From NCBI GenBank assembly GCA_039190895.1, contig JBCCXY010000003.1:21726-85725 (forward strand): 64,000 nucleotides of DNA, given 5' to 3'. Of the stretch, positions 1 to 8,889 are shown piece after piece (the stretch's first letter is position 1; each line of letters starts with the position of its first letter). Under the pieces are notes generated by a model that did not search any database, was not told the origin of the DNA, and worked only from the letters and a program-made list of their open reading frames with translations. This stretch comes from Ovoidimarina sp039190895. Lineage in GTDB: Bacteria > Pseudomonadota > Alphaproteobacteria > Rhodobacterales > Rhodobacteraceae. A program made the translations under genes and the position numbers.

Positions 1-4
1 TGGC

Positions 5-1096
5 TTAGTTCCCCCGTGGCGCGGCTGGCGTAGACAGCATGGCTGTCTCGGCTGGCAGCATGTTCTGCACGTCTCGGATGTCGTCCATCCGGTCAAGAAG
101 GTCGGGGCGCAGGATCACGAACAGCGCGGCCGGGTCATCGACCGAGCAGATGCCGCGATAGAGCTCACGGTTGTAGAGGCCCTGAAGGCCACCACCACCC
201 AACGCATCGACCATCATCATGTCGTCCATGCAGAGATCGTCTTCCCCGGTGCAGAGGTTCACGATGCGGCGCCAGAGGTCGTCTTCCACGGTGCCGAAGT
301 AGCGGACGGGGTCGTTGATCGTCGGCTGTTCGAGTTGGACAAGGCGTTCGCGCGACAGCTCTTCGCCCTGGGCGACTTCGGTCACCCATGCGTCAAATCC
401 GGCGGCGTCGAAGGCGTGGACTTCGAAATCCATCATCGAGAAGCCGTTGCCGTTGTAGTGCGACGCAAATCCCTTGTACGTGCCGGGGTAGTTGAGGACA
501 CCGTTCAGCTCGGTCTCCATCCCGGCCATGGCGTAGATCATGCCAACCATATCAGGAACATAGAAGGCGTTCATGACGGTGGTGGAGGTCAGCTTGAGCT
601 CCACCGGGCGGTCGACGATGGTCGCCATCTCGTTGACGGTGGCGACGTTGTATTCGGGGTAGATGAACAGCCATTTCCAATCCATGGCCACCACCTGCAC
701 CTGCATCGGTTCGACGTTGGGGTCGATGGGCTTCGTCTCGGATATCCGGCGCAGGTCGGCGTAAGGATCAAGCCGGTGCGTGGCGACCCAGGTGAGGCCG
801 GCGAGGCAGATGATGATCGCAAGTGGGACGGCCCAGATCACGATTTCGAGGCTGACGGAGTGATCCCAATCGGGCTCGTACGTCGCCTCTTTGTTGGAGG
901 CGCGATACTTGAAGGCGAAGAATATCGTCAGCGCGATCACCGGCAGGATCACGATCAGCATCAGCACCGTCGCGTAGACGATCAGATCCGCCTGCTGCGA
1001 GGCGACGTCACCCGCCGGATCCATGACGACAAGATTGCAACCCGGAAGCGTAAGGAGGATCAGACCGAGGAGCGCCAGGGAACGAATTCTAGACAT
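5..1096 (-). CDS. cyoA: Cytochrome bo-type ubiquinol oxidase subunit II
   Basis: This is subunit II of a haem-copper quinol oxidase, which passes electrons from ubiquinol to oxygen at the cytoplasmic membrane. The 363-residue protein opens with a lipoprotein signal ending in the lipobox LPGC (Cys20). Two membrane helices follow (about residues 37-63 and 82-104), then a periplasmic cupredoxin domain. That domain lacks the CuA cysteines of cytochrome c oxidases: the site reads SHYNGNGFSMM, as expected for a quinol oxidase. The stop codon lies at the left edge, so cyoB and the rest of the operon should continue outside the window. It is divergent from the MFS gene. Confidence 0.93.
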   Translation of the reverse strand: MSRIRSLALLGLILLTLPGCNLVVMDPAGDVASQQADLIVYATVLMLIVILPVIALTIFFAFKYRASNKEATYEPDWDHSVSLEIVIWAVPLAIIICLAGLTWVATHRLDPYADLRRISETKPIDPNVEPMQVQVVAMDWKWLFIYPEYNVATVNEMATIVDRPVELKLTSTTVMNAFYVPDMVGMIYAMAGMETELNGVLNYPGTYKGFASHYNGNGFSMMDFEVHAFDAAGFDAWVTEVAQGEELSRERLVQLEQPTINDPVRYFGTVEDDLWRRIVNLCTGEDDLCMDDMMMVDALGGGGLQGLYNRELYRGICSVDDPAALFVILRPDLLDRMDDIRDVQNMLPAETAMLSTPAAPRGN

Positions 1097-1287
1097 TTCA
1101 CCCTTAGTTTCTCATTTTCACTGGGCTGATTTGCGCCCTCCCCAAGCGTTTTCAGCCTTTCTCGCTGATGTAGTGCAATACTCGTTAAGGTGAGACTCCA
1201 CAAACTGCGACAAATGTCCGCGTGATCTGCGAAGAACCGTGGATTTGTGCCCCGACTGCGCTTTATGTGCAGCAAAGGAGACAGACG
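1097..1287. promoter_or_regulatory. Divergent cyoA / MFS promoter region
   Basis: This 191-bp intergenic region must hold the promoters of cyoA (leftward) and the MFS gene (rightward). A GCGAC-N4-GTCCGC element at 1207-1221 resembles the GCGNC-Nx-GNCGC pattern known for RegA/PrrA redox regulators of related bacteria. That would suit an oxidase gene, but the match is short and could be chance. No small gene is apparent. Confidence 0.35.
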
Positions 1288-2547
1288 ATGAGCAACCCGG
1301 ATCCGGTTCTGCGACAAAACGTGACGCTTGATGATGTCATCATCACGGTTGTGATGGCGCGGGTCACGGACTTTTTCGGATTTTTCGTCTATGCCATCGC
1401 GTCGGCGCTGATCTTTCCAGTGGTGTTCTTTCCACATCTTGATCCGCTGCCCGCAACGCTTTGGTCTTTCGCGATTTTCTCATTGGCTTTTCTGGCGCGT
1501 CCGGTGGCGAGCATGGTGGCGCGGAAGATCGAGAGGAAGATCGGGCGCGGCGGGAAGATCACGCTGGCGCTGATGTTGCTGGGCACATCGACGGTCGGGA
1601 TCGGGATGCTACCGGGGTATGAAAAGATCGGGATCGCGGCGCCGATCCTGCTTGCTGCACTGCGGGTTGTGCAGGGTCTAGGGCTTGGCGGGTCGTGGGA
1701 CGGAATCACCCTGCAGATGAAAACAGCGGCGCCCGAGGGGCGGGCGGGTCTGTACGGCATGGTCCCGCAGTTGGGTGGGCCGATCGGGTTCTGCGTGGCG
1801 GCGGCGTTGTTTTATGTGCTGACGGATTTTCTGACGACGGAAGAGCTGTATTCGTACGGCTGGCGCTTTGCGTTCTTTGCGGTGATGGCGGTCAACGTGG
1901 TGTCGCTGTTCGCGCGTCTGCGGTTGCTGACGACGAACTTTGGCGGCGAGGGGGAGGTTGAGCAGACCTCGGCCCCGATGAAGGACCTGCTGCGGGATGA
2001 GTGGCGGTCGATTGGTTTGTCCGCCCTGCTGCCGTTGGCGGGGTATGCGCTGTTCCACATGGTGACGGTGTTTCCGATCAGCTACACGCTGCTGTTCACC
2101 GACAACGACATTGCGCACATAATTCTGTGGCAGTTGCTGGGGGGTACTCTTGCGATTGCCGCGGTGGTCGTTTCAGGGCTGCTGGCGGACCGGTACACGA
2201 AGCGCTGGGTGCTGTGGATCGGTTGCGCGCTGGTGCTGGTGTCGGCGGCGACGATTGGGACGCTGAACAACGCGCCGGGTGTGTTCATTACGCTTGGGTT
2301 TGTGGTGCTGGGTCTGTCGTACGGGCAGTCGAGCACGATTGTGCCCAACCGGTTTGCACCGCGCTATCGTTATTCGGGCTCGGCCTTGTCGACGAACCTG
2401 TCGTGGATCCTTGGGGCCGCGTTTGCGCCGTTCCTCGGGCTTCTCTTGGCGGCGACGTTCGGATTGTGGGCGGCGGCGCTTTACACGATCTCGGGCGCGG
2501 TGGTGACGGCGATTGCGCTGTATCTGCTGGAACAGCGGCTGAAGTAA
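1288..2547 (+). CDS. MFS transporter, metabolite:H+ symporter-like
   Basis: This is a 419-residue major facilitator superfamily protein with about 12 hydrophobic segments. It resembles the metabolite:proton symporter subgroup (ProP/ShiA-like), whose members take up organic acids or osmolytes with protons. The start was set at ATG 1288 because AAAGGAG lies 8 bases upstream; the frame is open further upstream from 1222 but has no such site. It is divergent from cyoA. The substrate cannot be told from the sequence. Confidence 0.8.
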   Translation: MSNPDPVLRQNVTLDDVIITVVMARVTDFFGFFVYAIASALIFPVVFFPHLDPLPATLWSFAIFSLAFLARPVASMVARKIERKIGRGGKITLALMLLGTSTVGIGMLPGYEKIGIAAPILLAALRVVQGLGLGGSWDGITLQMKTAAPEGRAGLYGMVPQLGGPIGFCVAAALFYVLTDFLTTEELYSYGWRFAFFAVMAVNVVSLFARLRLLTTNFGGEGEVEQTSAPMKDLLRDEWRSIGLSALLPLAGYALFHMVTVFPISYTLLFTDNDIAHIILWQLLGGTLAIAAVVVSGLLADRYTKRWVLWIGCALVLVSAATIGTLNNAPGVFITLGFVVLGLSYGQSSTIVPNRFAPRYRYSGSALSTNLSWILGAAFAPFLGLLLAATFGLWAAALYTISGAVVTAIALYLLEQRLK

Positions 2548-2790
2548 ATGCTGTGCGCGCCTCGCTTTTGGTGGTGCCTGTAGCGCGTTGATTCTGGTCG
2601 CTTTCTGTCTCATTTTTTCATGTCGCGTGCCGGGCCCGTCGGGTTGCGGACATCGGCCATTTCGGAAATGACTGATTTCTCAGCAGGTTCCGGGGGTTAG
2701 GCCGTGGACCTGACGAAGATTCTGGCCTTGTGCCCTGCCATCGGGCACTCTTTTGGCACAGAAAAAGACGACCAATCAGGGAGATTACAC
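2548..2790. other. Intergenic region before the quaternary-amine transporter
   Basis: This 243-bp gap lies between the MFS stop and the binding-protein start. It presumably holds the promoter of the three-gene ABC operon. I see no convincing small gene, strong hairpin or known operator in it; the open frame running into the binding protein from 2704 has no good ribosome site. Confidence 0.4.
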
Positions 2791-3750
2791 ATGAAACCAA
2801 CGAAGAGCTTGCTTGGCGCGGCGCTGATCTCGGCGCTGGCGATCCCGGCGTTCGCGGAAGAGGTGAAGATCGGGGTGCCGTCGTGGACCGGCGCTCAGGC
2901 GATTGCGCATGTGCTGGGCGAGGTGGTGACCTCGCGGATCGGCGGCACGGTGGAGTACGTGCCGGGCAACAACGCCACGATTTTCCAGGCGATGGATCAG
3001 GGTGAAGGCGACATCGACGTGCACCCCGATGTGTGGCTGCCGAACCAGGAGAGCTTCACGAAGAAGTATGTGGACGAGGCGGGCACTGTTACGCTGTCGT
3101 CGAACCCCTATGAGGGGAACCAGGGCTTCTGCGTGACCAAGGACTTTGGCGAGGCGAACAACATTACCGACATCGCCGATCTTGGCCGTCCGGATGTGGC
3201 CGCGCTGATGGACAGCGATGGCAACGGGCTGGGTGAATTGTGGATCGGCGCGCCGGGCTGGGCGTCGGCCAATGTGAACGAAGTCAAGACGCGGGACTAT
3301 GGCCTGCTGGACTTCATCGAGCCAATCCGGGCCGAGGAAAGCGTGAAGACGGCGCGGATCAAGGACTCGATCGCTAAGGGCGAGGGCTACGCCTTCTATT
3401 GCTACAAGCCCCACGCGGTGTGGTTCATGTTCGACGTCGAGATGCTGACCGAGCCGACCTTTGACCCCGAGAAGTACGTCATGGTTCAGCCGGATCAGGA
3501 CGCGGACTGGTATGACAAGTCGATGGTCGCCACGAAGGACGCACTGAAAGAGGTTCAGATCGCTTGGTCGAATTCCCTTGTCGACCGGTCGCCGGCGATT
3601 GCCGAGTTCTTTTCGAACTTCGCGCTGACAGCAGACGATGTCAGCCAACTGGCGTTCGAAATCAGCGCCAATGGCAAAGACCCGGCAGACGCCGCGAAGG
3701 AATGGGTCGAGGCGAACTCGGACCGCGTTGATGCGATGCTAGGCCTGTAA
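2791..3750 (+). CDS. proX: Quaternary amine ABC transporter, periplasmic binding protein
   Basis: This is a 319-residue OpuAC/ProX-class solute-binding protein for compounds such as glycine betaine, choline or trimethylamine N-oxide. The Sec signal peptide ends near AFA-EE (residue 24). The aromatic residues typical of the cation-pi binding cage are plentiful (for example VPSWTGA, PDVWLPN and GAPGWAS). ATG 2791 was preferred to the upstream frame opening at 2704 because it gives a clean signal peptide and has AGGGAG upstream. It is the first gene of a binding protein-ATPase-permease operon. The exact substrate is not resolved. Confidence 0.88.
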   Translation: MKPTKSLLGAALISALAIPAFAEEVKIGVPSWTGAQAIAHVLGEVVTSRIGGTVEYVPGNNATIFQAMDQGEGDIDVHPDVWLPNQESFTKKYVDEAGTVTLSSNPYEGNQGFCVTKDFGEANNITDIADLGRPDVAALMDSDGNGLGELWIGAPGWASANVNEVKTRDYGLLDFIEPIRAEESVKTARIKDSIAKGEGYAFYCYKPHAVWFMFDVEMLTEPTFDPEKYVMVQPDQDADWYDKSMVATKDALKEVQIAWSNSLVDRSPAIAEFFSNFALTADDVSQLAFEISANGKDPADAAKEWVEANSDRVDAMLGL

Positions 3751-3759
3751 GGCTTTCCA

Positions 3760-3784
3760 GGCGGCGCCGGGCTTTGGCGCCGCC
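3760..3784 (+). promoter_or_regulatory. Intercistronic stem-loop after proX
   Basis: A perfect 9-bp GC-rich inverted repeat (GGCGGCGCC / GGCGCCGCC) with a 7-base loop lies between the proX stop and the ATPase start. There is no following T-run, so it is better read as an mRNA stabiliser or partial attenuator than as a full terminator. It would raise binding protein over membrane subunits. Confidence 0.6.
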
Positions 3785-3805
3785 GCCATCATGGGGGGCA
3801 TGCCC

Positions 3806-4843
3806 GTGAGCGTTATCGAAATATCTAACGTCTGGAAGATCTTCGGGGATAAACCTGAAGCGGCGCTGAAAGCAATCCACGAGCGTGGGCTGACCAAGGC
3901 CGAGGTGCTGGCGGAGTTCAACTGCGTGGTCGGCGTGGCCGATGTGTCGCTGGAGGTGAACCGGGGCGAGATCTTCTGCGTCATGGGGCTGTCGGGGAGC
4001 GGGAAGTCGACGCTGGTGCGGCACTTCAACCGGCTCTTGGAGCCGACGGCGGGCAAGATCGAGATCGAGGGCACCGACGTGATGGCCCTTGGCCCGAAGG
4101 AGCTTCAGCGCTTTCGGAACCAGAAGATCGGCATGGTGTTCCAGAACTTCGCGCTGATGCCGCATCGGTCGGTGCTGGACAACGTGGCGATGCCGCTGGA
4201 GATCCGGCAGGTCGCGAAGAACGAACGGATGCGGCAGGCGGCAGCGATCCTTGATATTGTGGAGCTTGGGGCGTGGGGGTCGAAGTTCGCGCATGAGCTG
4301 TCGGGTGGGATGCAGCAGCGGGTTGGCCTCGCTAGGGCGCTGGCGGCGAACCCCGATGTGCTGCTGATGGATGAGCCGTTTTCGGCGCTGGATCCGCTGA
4401 TCCGGCGGCAGCTGCAGGATGAGTTCATCCGGCTGTCGAAGATCCTGAAGAAGACAACGGTGTTTATCACGCACGACCTGGATGAGGCGGTGCGGATCGG
4501 GGACCGGATCGCGATCATGCGCGACGGCAAGATGGTGCAGATCGGCACGGCGGAGGACATCGTGATGCATCCCGCTGACGATTATGTCGCTGACTTTGTT
4601 GCCGGGATTTCGCGCCTAAAGGTGGTGCATGCGAAGGCCGTCATGCGTCCGATTGCGGATTTCCAGGAGTCTGTTCCCGCCGACGCGCCGCGGGTGCAGG
4701 ACAGCGAGACGCTGAGCAACCTGATAAACCTGGCGATTGACGATACACGCCCGATCCTTGTGGCGGATGGCGGCGCGGATGTGGGCGTCATCACCCGCGC
4801 TGATCTGCTGAAAACGGTCATCGAAGGCACGGAGGTGTCATGA
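3806..4843 (+). CDS. proV: Quaternary amine ABC transporter, ATP-binding protein
   Basis: This is the ATPase subunit of the betaine-class importer. It has Walker A GLSGSGKST, Q-loop VFQNFALMPH, signature LSGGMQQR and Walker B VLLMDEPFSALD, followed by a CBS-like regulatory tail after about residue 270. The N-terminal insertion before Walker A (EALKAIHERG-like) is typical of the ProV/OpuAA group. In-frame starts exist at ATG 3791, ATG 3800 and GTG 3806. GTG 3806 was chosen because a G-rich ribosome site (3793-3798) then sits 7 bases upstream. Its stop overlaps the permease start (ATGA). Confidence 0.9.
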   Translation: MSVIEISNVWKIFGDKPEAALKAIHERGLTKAEVLAEFNCVVGVADVSLEVNRGEIFCVMGLSGSGKSTLVRHFNRLLEPTAGKIEIEGTDVMALGPKELQRFRNQKIGMVFQNFALMPHRSVLDNVAMPLEIRQVAKNERMRQAAAILDIVELGAWGSKFAHELSGGMQQRVGLARALAANPDVLLMDEPFSALDPLIRRQLQDEFIRLSKILKKTTVFITHDLDEAVRIGDRIAIMRDGKMVQIGTAEDIVMHPADDYVADFVAGISRLKVVHAKAVMRPIADFQESVPADAPRVQDSETLSNLINLAIDDTRPILVADGGADVGVITRADLLKTVIEGTEVS

Positions 4844-6381
4844 GAGACGATACGATCAACCCGCTGGAAGACACTGAAAGCCAAGCCGCGCTGGCCTATG
4901 CCGAGGAGCGACGCGAGAACATCCGGACGTTCGTGCGGACGAGCCCGGACTATTACATCGCCAACTTCGACAAGGTGGGCGCGTCGGCGCGATTTACGCC
5001 GACGTTCAACATCATGGCGGGACTTTTCGGGCCGATCTGGTACGGCGCGCGAGGCCTGTGGTCATGGGCGCTGTCGTTTCTGATCATCGAGGCGATTGGA
5101 TTTGTGCAGATCGCACGGGGCCTGTTCGGCGACCTTGGCGCAGATGCGATGGAGCGGATCGCCTCGATTGAGGGGACACTGGAGTTGCGGAGGCAGCAGT
5201 TGCAGGCGGCCATTGAGGCCGACTCCGATCGGGTGGATGCGTTTCAACGGGCCGTGGACGGGCTGGAGGCGAGTATCGACGGCATACGGGCCGAGGCGCA
5301 GGCCATGACGGAGCAAGGGCCGACGATTGCGTTGACGGGGCTTGGTATTCTGGTCGTGGTTAAGCTGGTGCAGGCCATTGTGGCGAACTGGGCGTTGGAG
5401 GCGCGGTTCTCGGAATGGCTGTCAGATCGGTCAGTTCGGTCTGGGATGCCGGTGCAGCAGATGGTGTTCAGCGCGCTGTTCATGGTGCTGATCGTCGCGG
5501 TGGCGATGGTGCATTACAGCTTTCCGGGGCGCTTCGGGCTGCTGGGGAACTTTCCCACGGACCCGGACATACGGCTGGTGAGCATCGACGGGGTCGAGGC
5601 GTTCTTCAACTGGGCCGTCATCAACGGGGACGCGCTGTTCGACGGGATCACCTATGGCATCCGGCTGCTGCTGGACGCTCTGGAACTGGTGTTTGTCAGC
5701 ACGCCATGGATCGTCGTGGCGTCGCTGATCATCCTGCTTACGTGGCTGACAGCCGGGGTGCGGATGGCGATCTATTCGGGCGCGTTCCTGGCTTACATGG
5801 GCCTGCTGGGCTTTTGGGAGAAGGCGATGACGACGTTGGCGCTGCTGGGGACAGCGGCGTGTCTGTCGATCCTCATCGGGATCCCCTTGGGCATGTTCGC
5901 GGCGCGGCGGCCGCGGTTCTATTCGTTCATTCAGCCGATCATGGACTTTATGCAGACGATGCCGGCGTTCGTGTTCATGATCCCGGTAATCGCGTTCTTC
6001 GGGACCGGCAAACCGGCGGCGGTCGTGACCACGATGATCTTTGGCGGCACGCCGGTGGTTCGCTTGACCGTGCTGGGCCTAAGAGGTGTGCCCGAGAGCG
6101 TGCGGGAGGCGGCGATCAGTTTTGGCGCCAACAAGTGGTATTTGCTGACCAAGGTCGATCTGCCACTCGCGAGTCCGTCGATCCGGGCGGGGATCAATCA
6201 GACGATCATGCTGTCTCTGGCGATGGTCGTGGTTGCCTCGCTGATTGGCGCGAAGGGGCTTGGCGAGGATGTGCTGGAGGCGCTGCAATACGCGAATGTG
6301 GGTCAGGGGATCCTTGCAGGCTTCTCGATCCTGTTCTGCGCGATGATCCTGGATCGGATCGTGCAGGGGCAGCGGAAGTAG
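4840..6381 (+). CDS. proW: Quaternary amine ABC transporter, permease with N-terminal extension
   Basis: This 513-residue permease carries the ProW/OpuAB transmembrane domain in its C-terminal part, including the EAA-type loop LRGVPESVREAAISFGA and the conserved MQTMPAFVF and GAKGLGED segments. The first 200 residues are unusual. They contain a DUF2628-like hydrophobic stretch (FNIMAGLFGPIWYGARGLW, about residues 50-68), further membrane helices and a helical, probably coiled-coil segment at about 105-155. It starts in the ATGA overlap with the ATPase gene. It ends 1 base from the stop of the convergent c-di-GMP enzyme gene. Confidence 0.88.
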   Translation: MRDDTINPLEDTESQAALAYAEERRENIRTFVRTSPDYYIANFDKVGASARFTPTFNIMAGLFGPIWYGARGLWSWALSFLIIEAIGFVQIARGLFGDLGADAMERIASIEGTLELRRQQLQAAIEADSDRVDAFQRAVDGLEASIDGIRAEAQAMTEQGPTIALTGLGILVVVKLVQAIVANWALEARFSEWLSDRSVRSGMPVQQMVFSALFMVLIVAVAMVHYSFPGRFGLLGNFPTDPDIRLVSIDGVEAFFNWAVINGDALFDGITYGIRLLLDALELVFVSTPWIVVASLIILLTWLTAGVRMAIYSGAFLAYMGLLGFWEKAMTTLALLGTAACLSILIGIPLGMFAARRPRFYSFIQPIMDFMQTMPAFVFMIPVIAFFGTGKPAAVVTTMIFGGTPVVRLTVLGLRGVPESVREAAISFGANKWYLLTKVDLPLASPSIRAGINQTIMLSLAMVVVASLIGAKGLGEDVLEALQYANVGQGILAGFSILFCAMILDRIVQGQRK

Positions 6382-6382
6382 A

Positions 6383-8206
6383 TCACCCGGCTTTGCGCTG
6401 CCTCGGGCGGGTGCGGAGCCAATCGAGCGTGTCGGCGTGGCTCATCGGGCGGGCGAAGTGGAAGCTTTGGAACAGGTTGCAGCCCATGGTCTGCAGGGTT
6501 TCCACGTCGCGCGCGTCGTCGGCGCCTTCGGCCAGCACCTCCAACCCGAGCGTCAAGGCGATGTCGATCATGGAACGCGCCAGGGTTCGCTTGCGCTCAT
6601 TCGAGGCGATCCCGGCGATGAAGGCGCGATCTATTTTCACGAGCGACATGGGCAGTTCCACGAGGCTTAGGATCGACGCGTGTCCGGTGCCGAAGTCGTC
6701 GAGTGCCAGGGTGAAGCCGCGTTGGACGAGGCTGTCGCAGGCGTTGTGAATGCCGGTTGCGCTTTCGTCGTAGAGGACGGACTCGACGATTTCGAGCACC
6801 ACGCGCTGGGGTGTCAGATCCCGTGAGAGGACATCCCATTCAAGGACGTCGCGGAACTCTGGATCCTGCAGGTCCTTCATGGTCACGTTGAGGCTGACTT
6901 TGGGCACGTCGAACCCCTCGCGGTCCCAGATGGCGAGGGTATCCAGCGCTGACCGTCGTACCTGTGCGTCCAGCACTTGCATGAGGCCTGCCCGCTCTGC
7001 CGCTGGCATGAAGGTCGCCGGGAGTTGGATACCGCGCATGGGATGGTGCCAGCGCGCGAGGGCCTCAAACCCCGAGAGTGTGCCAGTCTGGGCGTTGACC
7101 TGGGGTTGGAAGAAAGCGGCGAATTCGTTTTCGGTGAGCCCGTGGCGGATGTCGGCGGACAAGCCCTGAAACGCGGCATGTTCATTAATGAGTTGGGGTG
7201 TGCACAGAAGCGCGTGTCCACGCCCGCCGCGTTTGGCCTCGTAAAGCGCGAGGTCTGCGGAGTGGAGGACGTCATCCGGCGACTGCCCATCCCCCACCGT
7301 GGTTTGCGCCATGCCGACGCTGGCGCCTGCCGTGATCTCTGCGCCGCGGAAATCAAACGGCCTGGACAGGGCGGTCACCACGACGTTTGCCATGACCTCA
7401 AGCTGATCCTGGGGAACTTCGCCTTCGAGGATGGCCACGAACTCATCCCCGCCGATGCGGGCGCACAGGGCCCCCTCCCCCACCACCGTCCGCAATCCCT
7501 CGGCCGCGTGGCGCAGGGCTGCGTCACCGGCGGCGTGACCGAAGGTGTCGTTGATCTCTTTAAAATGATCCAGGTCGACATGCATGACGGACAGCGGGCC
7601 TTCGGACAGGCACCGCGCGAGTTCGCGCATCAGCGCACGACGGTTGGGCAGGCCGGTCAGGGCGTCGTGGTTGGCGAGCCTTTCGGCCTCATCCCGCGCT
7701 GCTTCGAGGCGGGCGGACTTCTTTTTGCCGTCGGCGACCATTTCTTCCTGCATCGCAAGAAGGAGCAGCAGGTCGGCGCTGCCGTCGGCGGCGCCGAAGT
7801 CTGTCGTGCTGAGACCCCGATCCTCGACCAGTGTGCGGGCGTTTACGCCGGGTGTGAGCATCAACAGGACGTGGTGTGTGCCGGCCATGGTGACGTTGAA
7901 CGCCATCCCGAAGAAGGCAACGGGCTTCAGGCCATTCGGATCGGAGACTTCACAAGTGATCCGCTTGCCCAGGACATCCTGGAGCAGCTTTTCGCGGTCG
8001 ATCAGGCGGGGCTTGGTGAAGTGGAGCGCGTCGAAGACCTGCTTGCCGAGAGCCGTCGTCATGCCGGGCAGCTTTTCCATGCTGGCGCCGAAGCCGAGGA
8101 TGACCCCGTCTGGCCCGACAAGAATGCCGAACGGGAAGATCAGGTTCAGGTCGTCCGGATCCAGCGTGATGGGCGTGACGCCTGAGTTCGAGATCGGGCT
8201 GGTCAA
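6383..8206 (-). CDS. HNOBA-GGDEF-EAL c-di-GMP enzyme, partner of H-NOX
   Basis: This is a cytoplasmic enzyme with an N-terminal HNOBA-like domain (about residues 15-150; FPFGILVGPDGVILGFG). A short coiled coil, a GGDEF domain (motif RIGGDEF; no RxxD inhibitory site) and an EAL domain (EALARW, ALDDFGTGHAS, KIDRAF, AEG) follow. Both catalytic halves look intact, so it may make or degrade c-di-GMP. It begins 5 bases after the H-NOX stop, apparently at TTG 8206. The longer open frame to 8323 overlaps H-NOX and is not native-looking. Bacterial H-NOX proteins are known to control such bifunctional enzymes, so NO binding probably sets its output. Confidence 0.85.
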   Translation of the reverse strand: MTSPISNSGVTPITLDPDDLNLIFPFGILVGPDGVILGFGASMEKLPGMTTALGKQVFDALHFTKPRLIDREKLLQDVLGKRITCEVSDPNGLKPVAFFGMAFNVTMAGTHHVLLMLTPGVNARTLVEDRGLSTTDFGAADGSADLLLLLAMQEEMVADGKKKSARLEAARDEAERLANHDALTGLPNRRALMRELARCLSEGPLSVMHVDLDHFKEINDTFGHAAGDAALRHAAEGLRTVVGEGALCARIGGDEFVAILEGEVPQDQLEVMANVVVTALSRPFDFRGAEITAGASVGMAQTTVGDGQSPDDVLHSADLALYEAKRGGRGHALLCTPQLINEHAAFQGLSADIRHGLTENEFAAFFQPQVNAQTGTLSGFEALARWHHPMRGIQLPATFMPAAERAGLMQVLDAQVRRSALDTLAIWDREGFDVPKVSLNVTMKDLQDPEFRDVLEWDVLSRDLTPQRVVLEIVESVLYDESATGIHNACDSLVQRGFTLALDDFGTGHASILSLVELPMSLVKIDRAFIAGIASNERKRTLARSMIDIALTLGLEVLAEGADDARDVETLQTMGCNLFQSFHFARPMSHADTLDWLRTRPRQRKAG

Positions 8207-8210
8207 GCGC

Positions 8211-8774
8211 CTAGGCCGCTGCGGCCTTCGCTTTGATCCGCATGCCGAACACGTCGTGATCGGCGCCCGAGGCTTTGTGTTCCAGATGCTGGATGTCGAC
8301 TTCGACGCCGCATTCCTCGGCAAGGCCCTTGAGGAGGCCGATTACCATAGGCGCCAGGCCGTCGCGACTGGAGTGATAGTGCAGTCGGCGGGAGCCGCCG
8401 GGCATGTCTTCGAGCTCAAACGACGGTGGCTCCAGCTCGGGCATGGTCATCTGAATGCGCTCGTGCATGTCATCGAGGCCGCGAATCCGCTCCCACAGCG
8501 TTTCGCCGCCCTGATCAATGAGCTTCCCTATGGCGGTGGTTTTGGAATAGCCGACCCAGTATTCGCCGAACACCTCAAGCACCGTTTCGGCGGGCAGGTT
8601 CAGCGTCTCGCTTACGGCGCCCACCAGGGCATAGGTGTGCATGTCGTCGTAGGCGGTCATCGTCTCGAACTCGTCGGGGTCGACGTTCGCTTTCTCACAA
8701 ATCTCGCGCCACACCTGTTCGCCGTGCGCGTCTACGACGAAGGTCCGCACACCGTTGTTGACCAGTCCGTACAC
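8211..8774 (-). CDS. H-NOX haem nitric oxide/oxygen sensor
   Basis: This is a 187-residue stand-alone H-NOX (HNOB) domain protein. The proximal haem ligand is His104 (DDMHERI). The YxSxR haem-propionate motif is Tyr133-Ser135-Arg137, and the conserved proline that distorts the haem is Pro117, 13 residues after the histidine. The start is GTG 8774 with AAAGGGG upstream. No distal tyrosine typical of O2-binding members is evident, which favours selective NO sensing. It lies directly upstream of the HNOBA-GGDEF-EAL gene and the two should be co-transcribed. Confidence 0.93.
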   Translation of the reverse strand: MYGLVNNGVRTFVVDAHGEQVWREICEKANVDPDEFETMTAYDDMHTYALVGAVSETLNLPAETVLEVFGEYWVGYSKTTAIGKLIDQGGETLWERIRGLDDMHERIQMTMPELEPPSFELEDMPGGSRRLHYHSSRDGLAPMVIGLLKGLAEECGVEVDIQHLEHKASGADHDVFGMRIKAKAAAA

Positions 8775-8889
8775 CCGGAACCCCTTTGCAACCGCCCCAC
8801 CGACGGCCGGGTAGCACAGGGGTTTTTCCTATTTCTTAAGGATTGCCGCGCGATCCACGTTGGATTTTATCCAAGTGCCGCGCAGGCGG

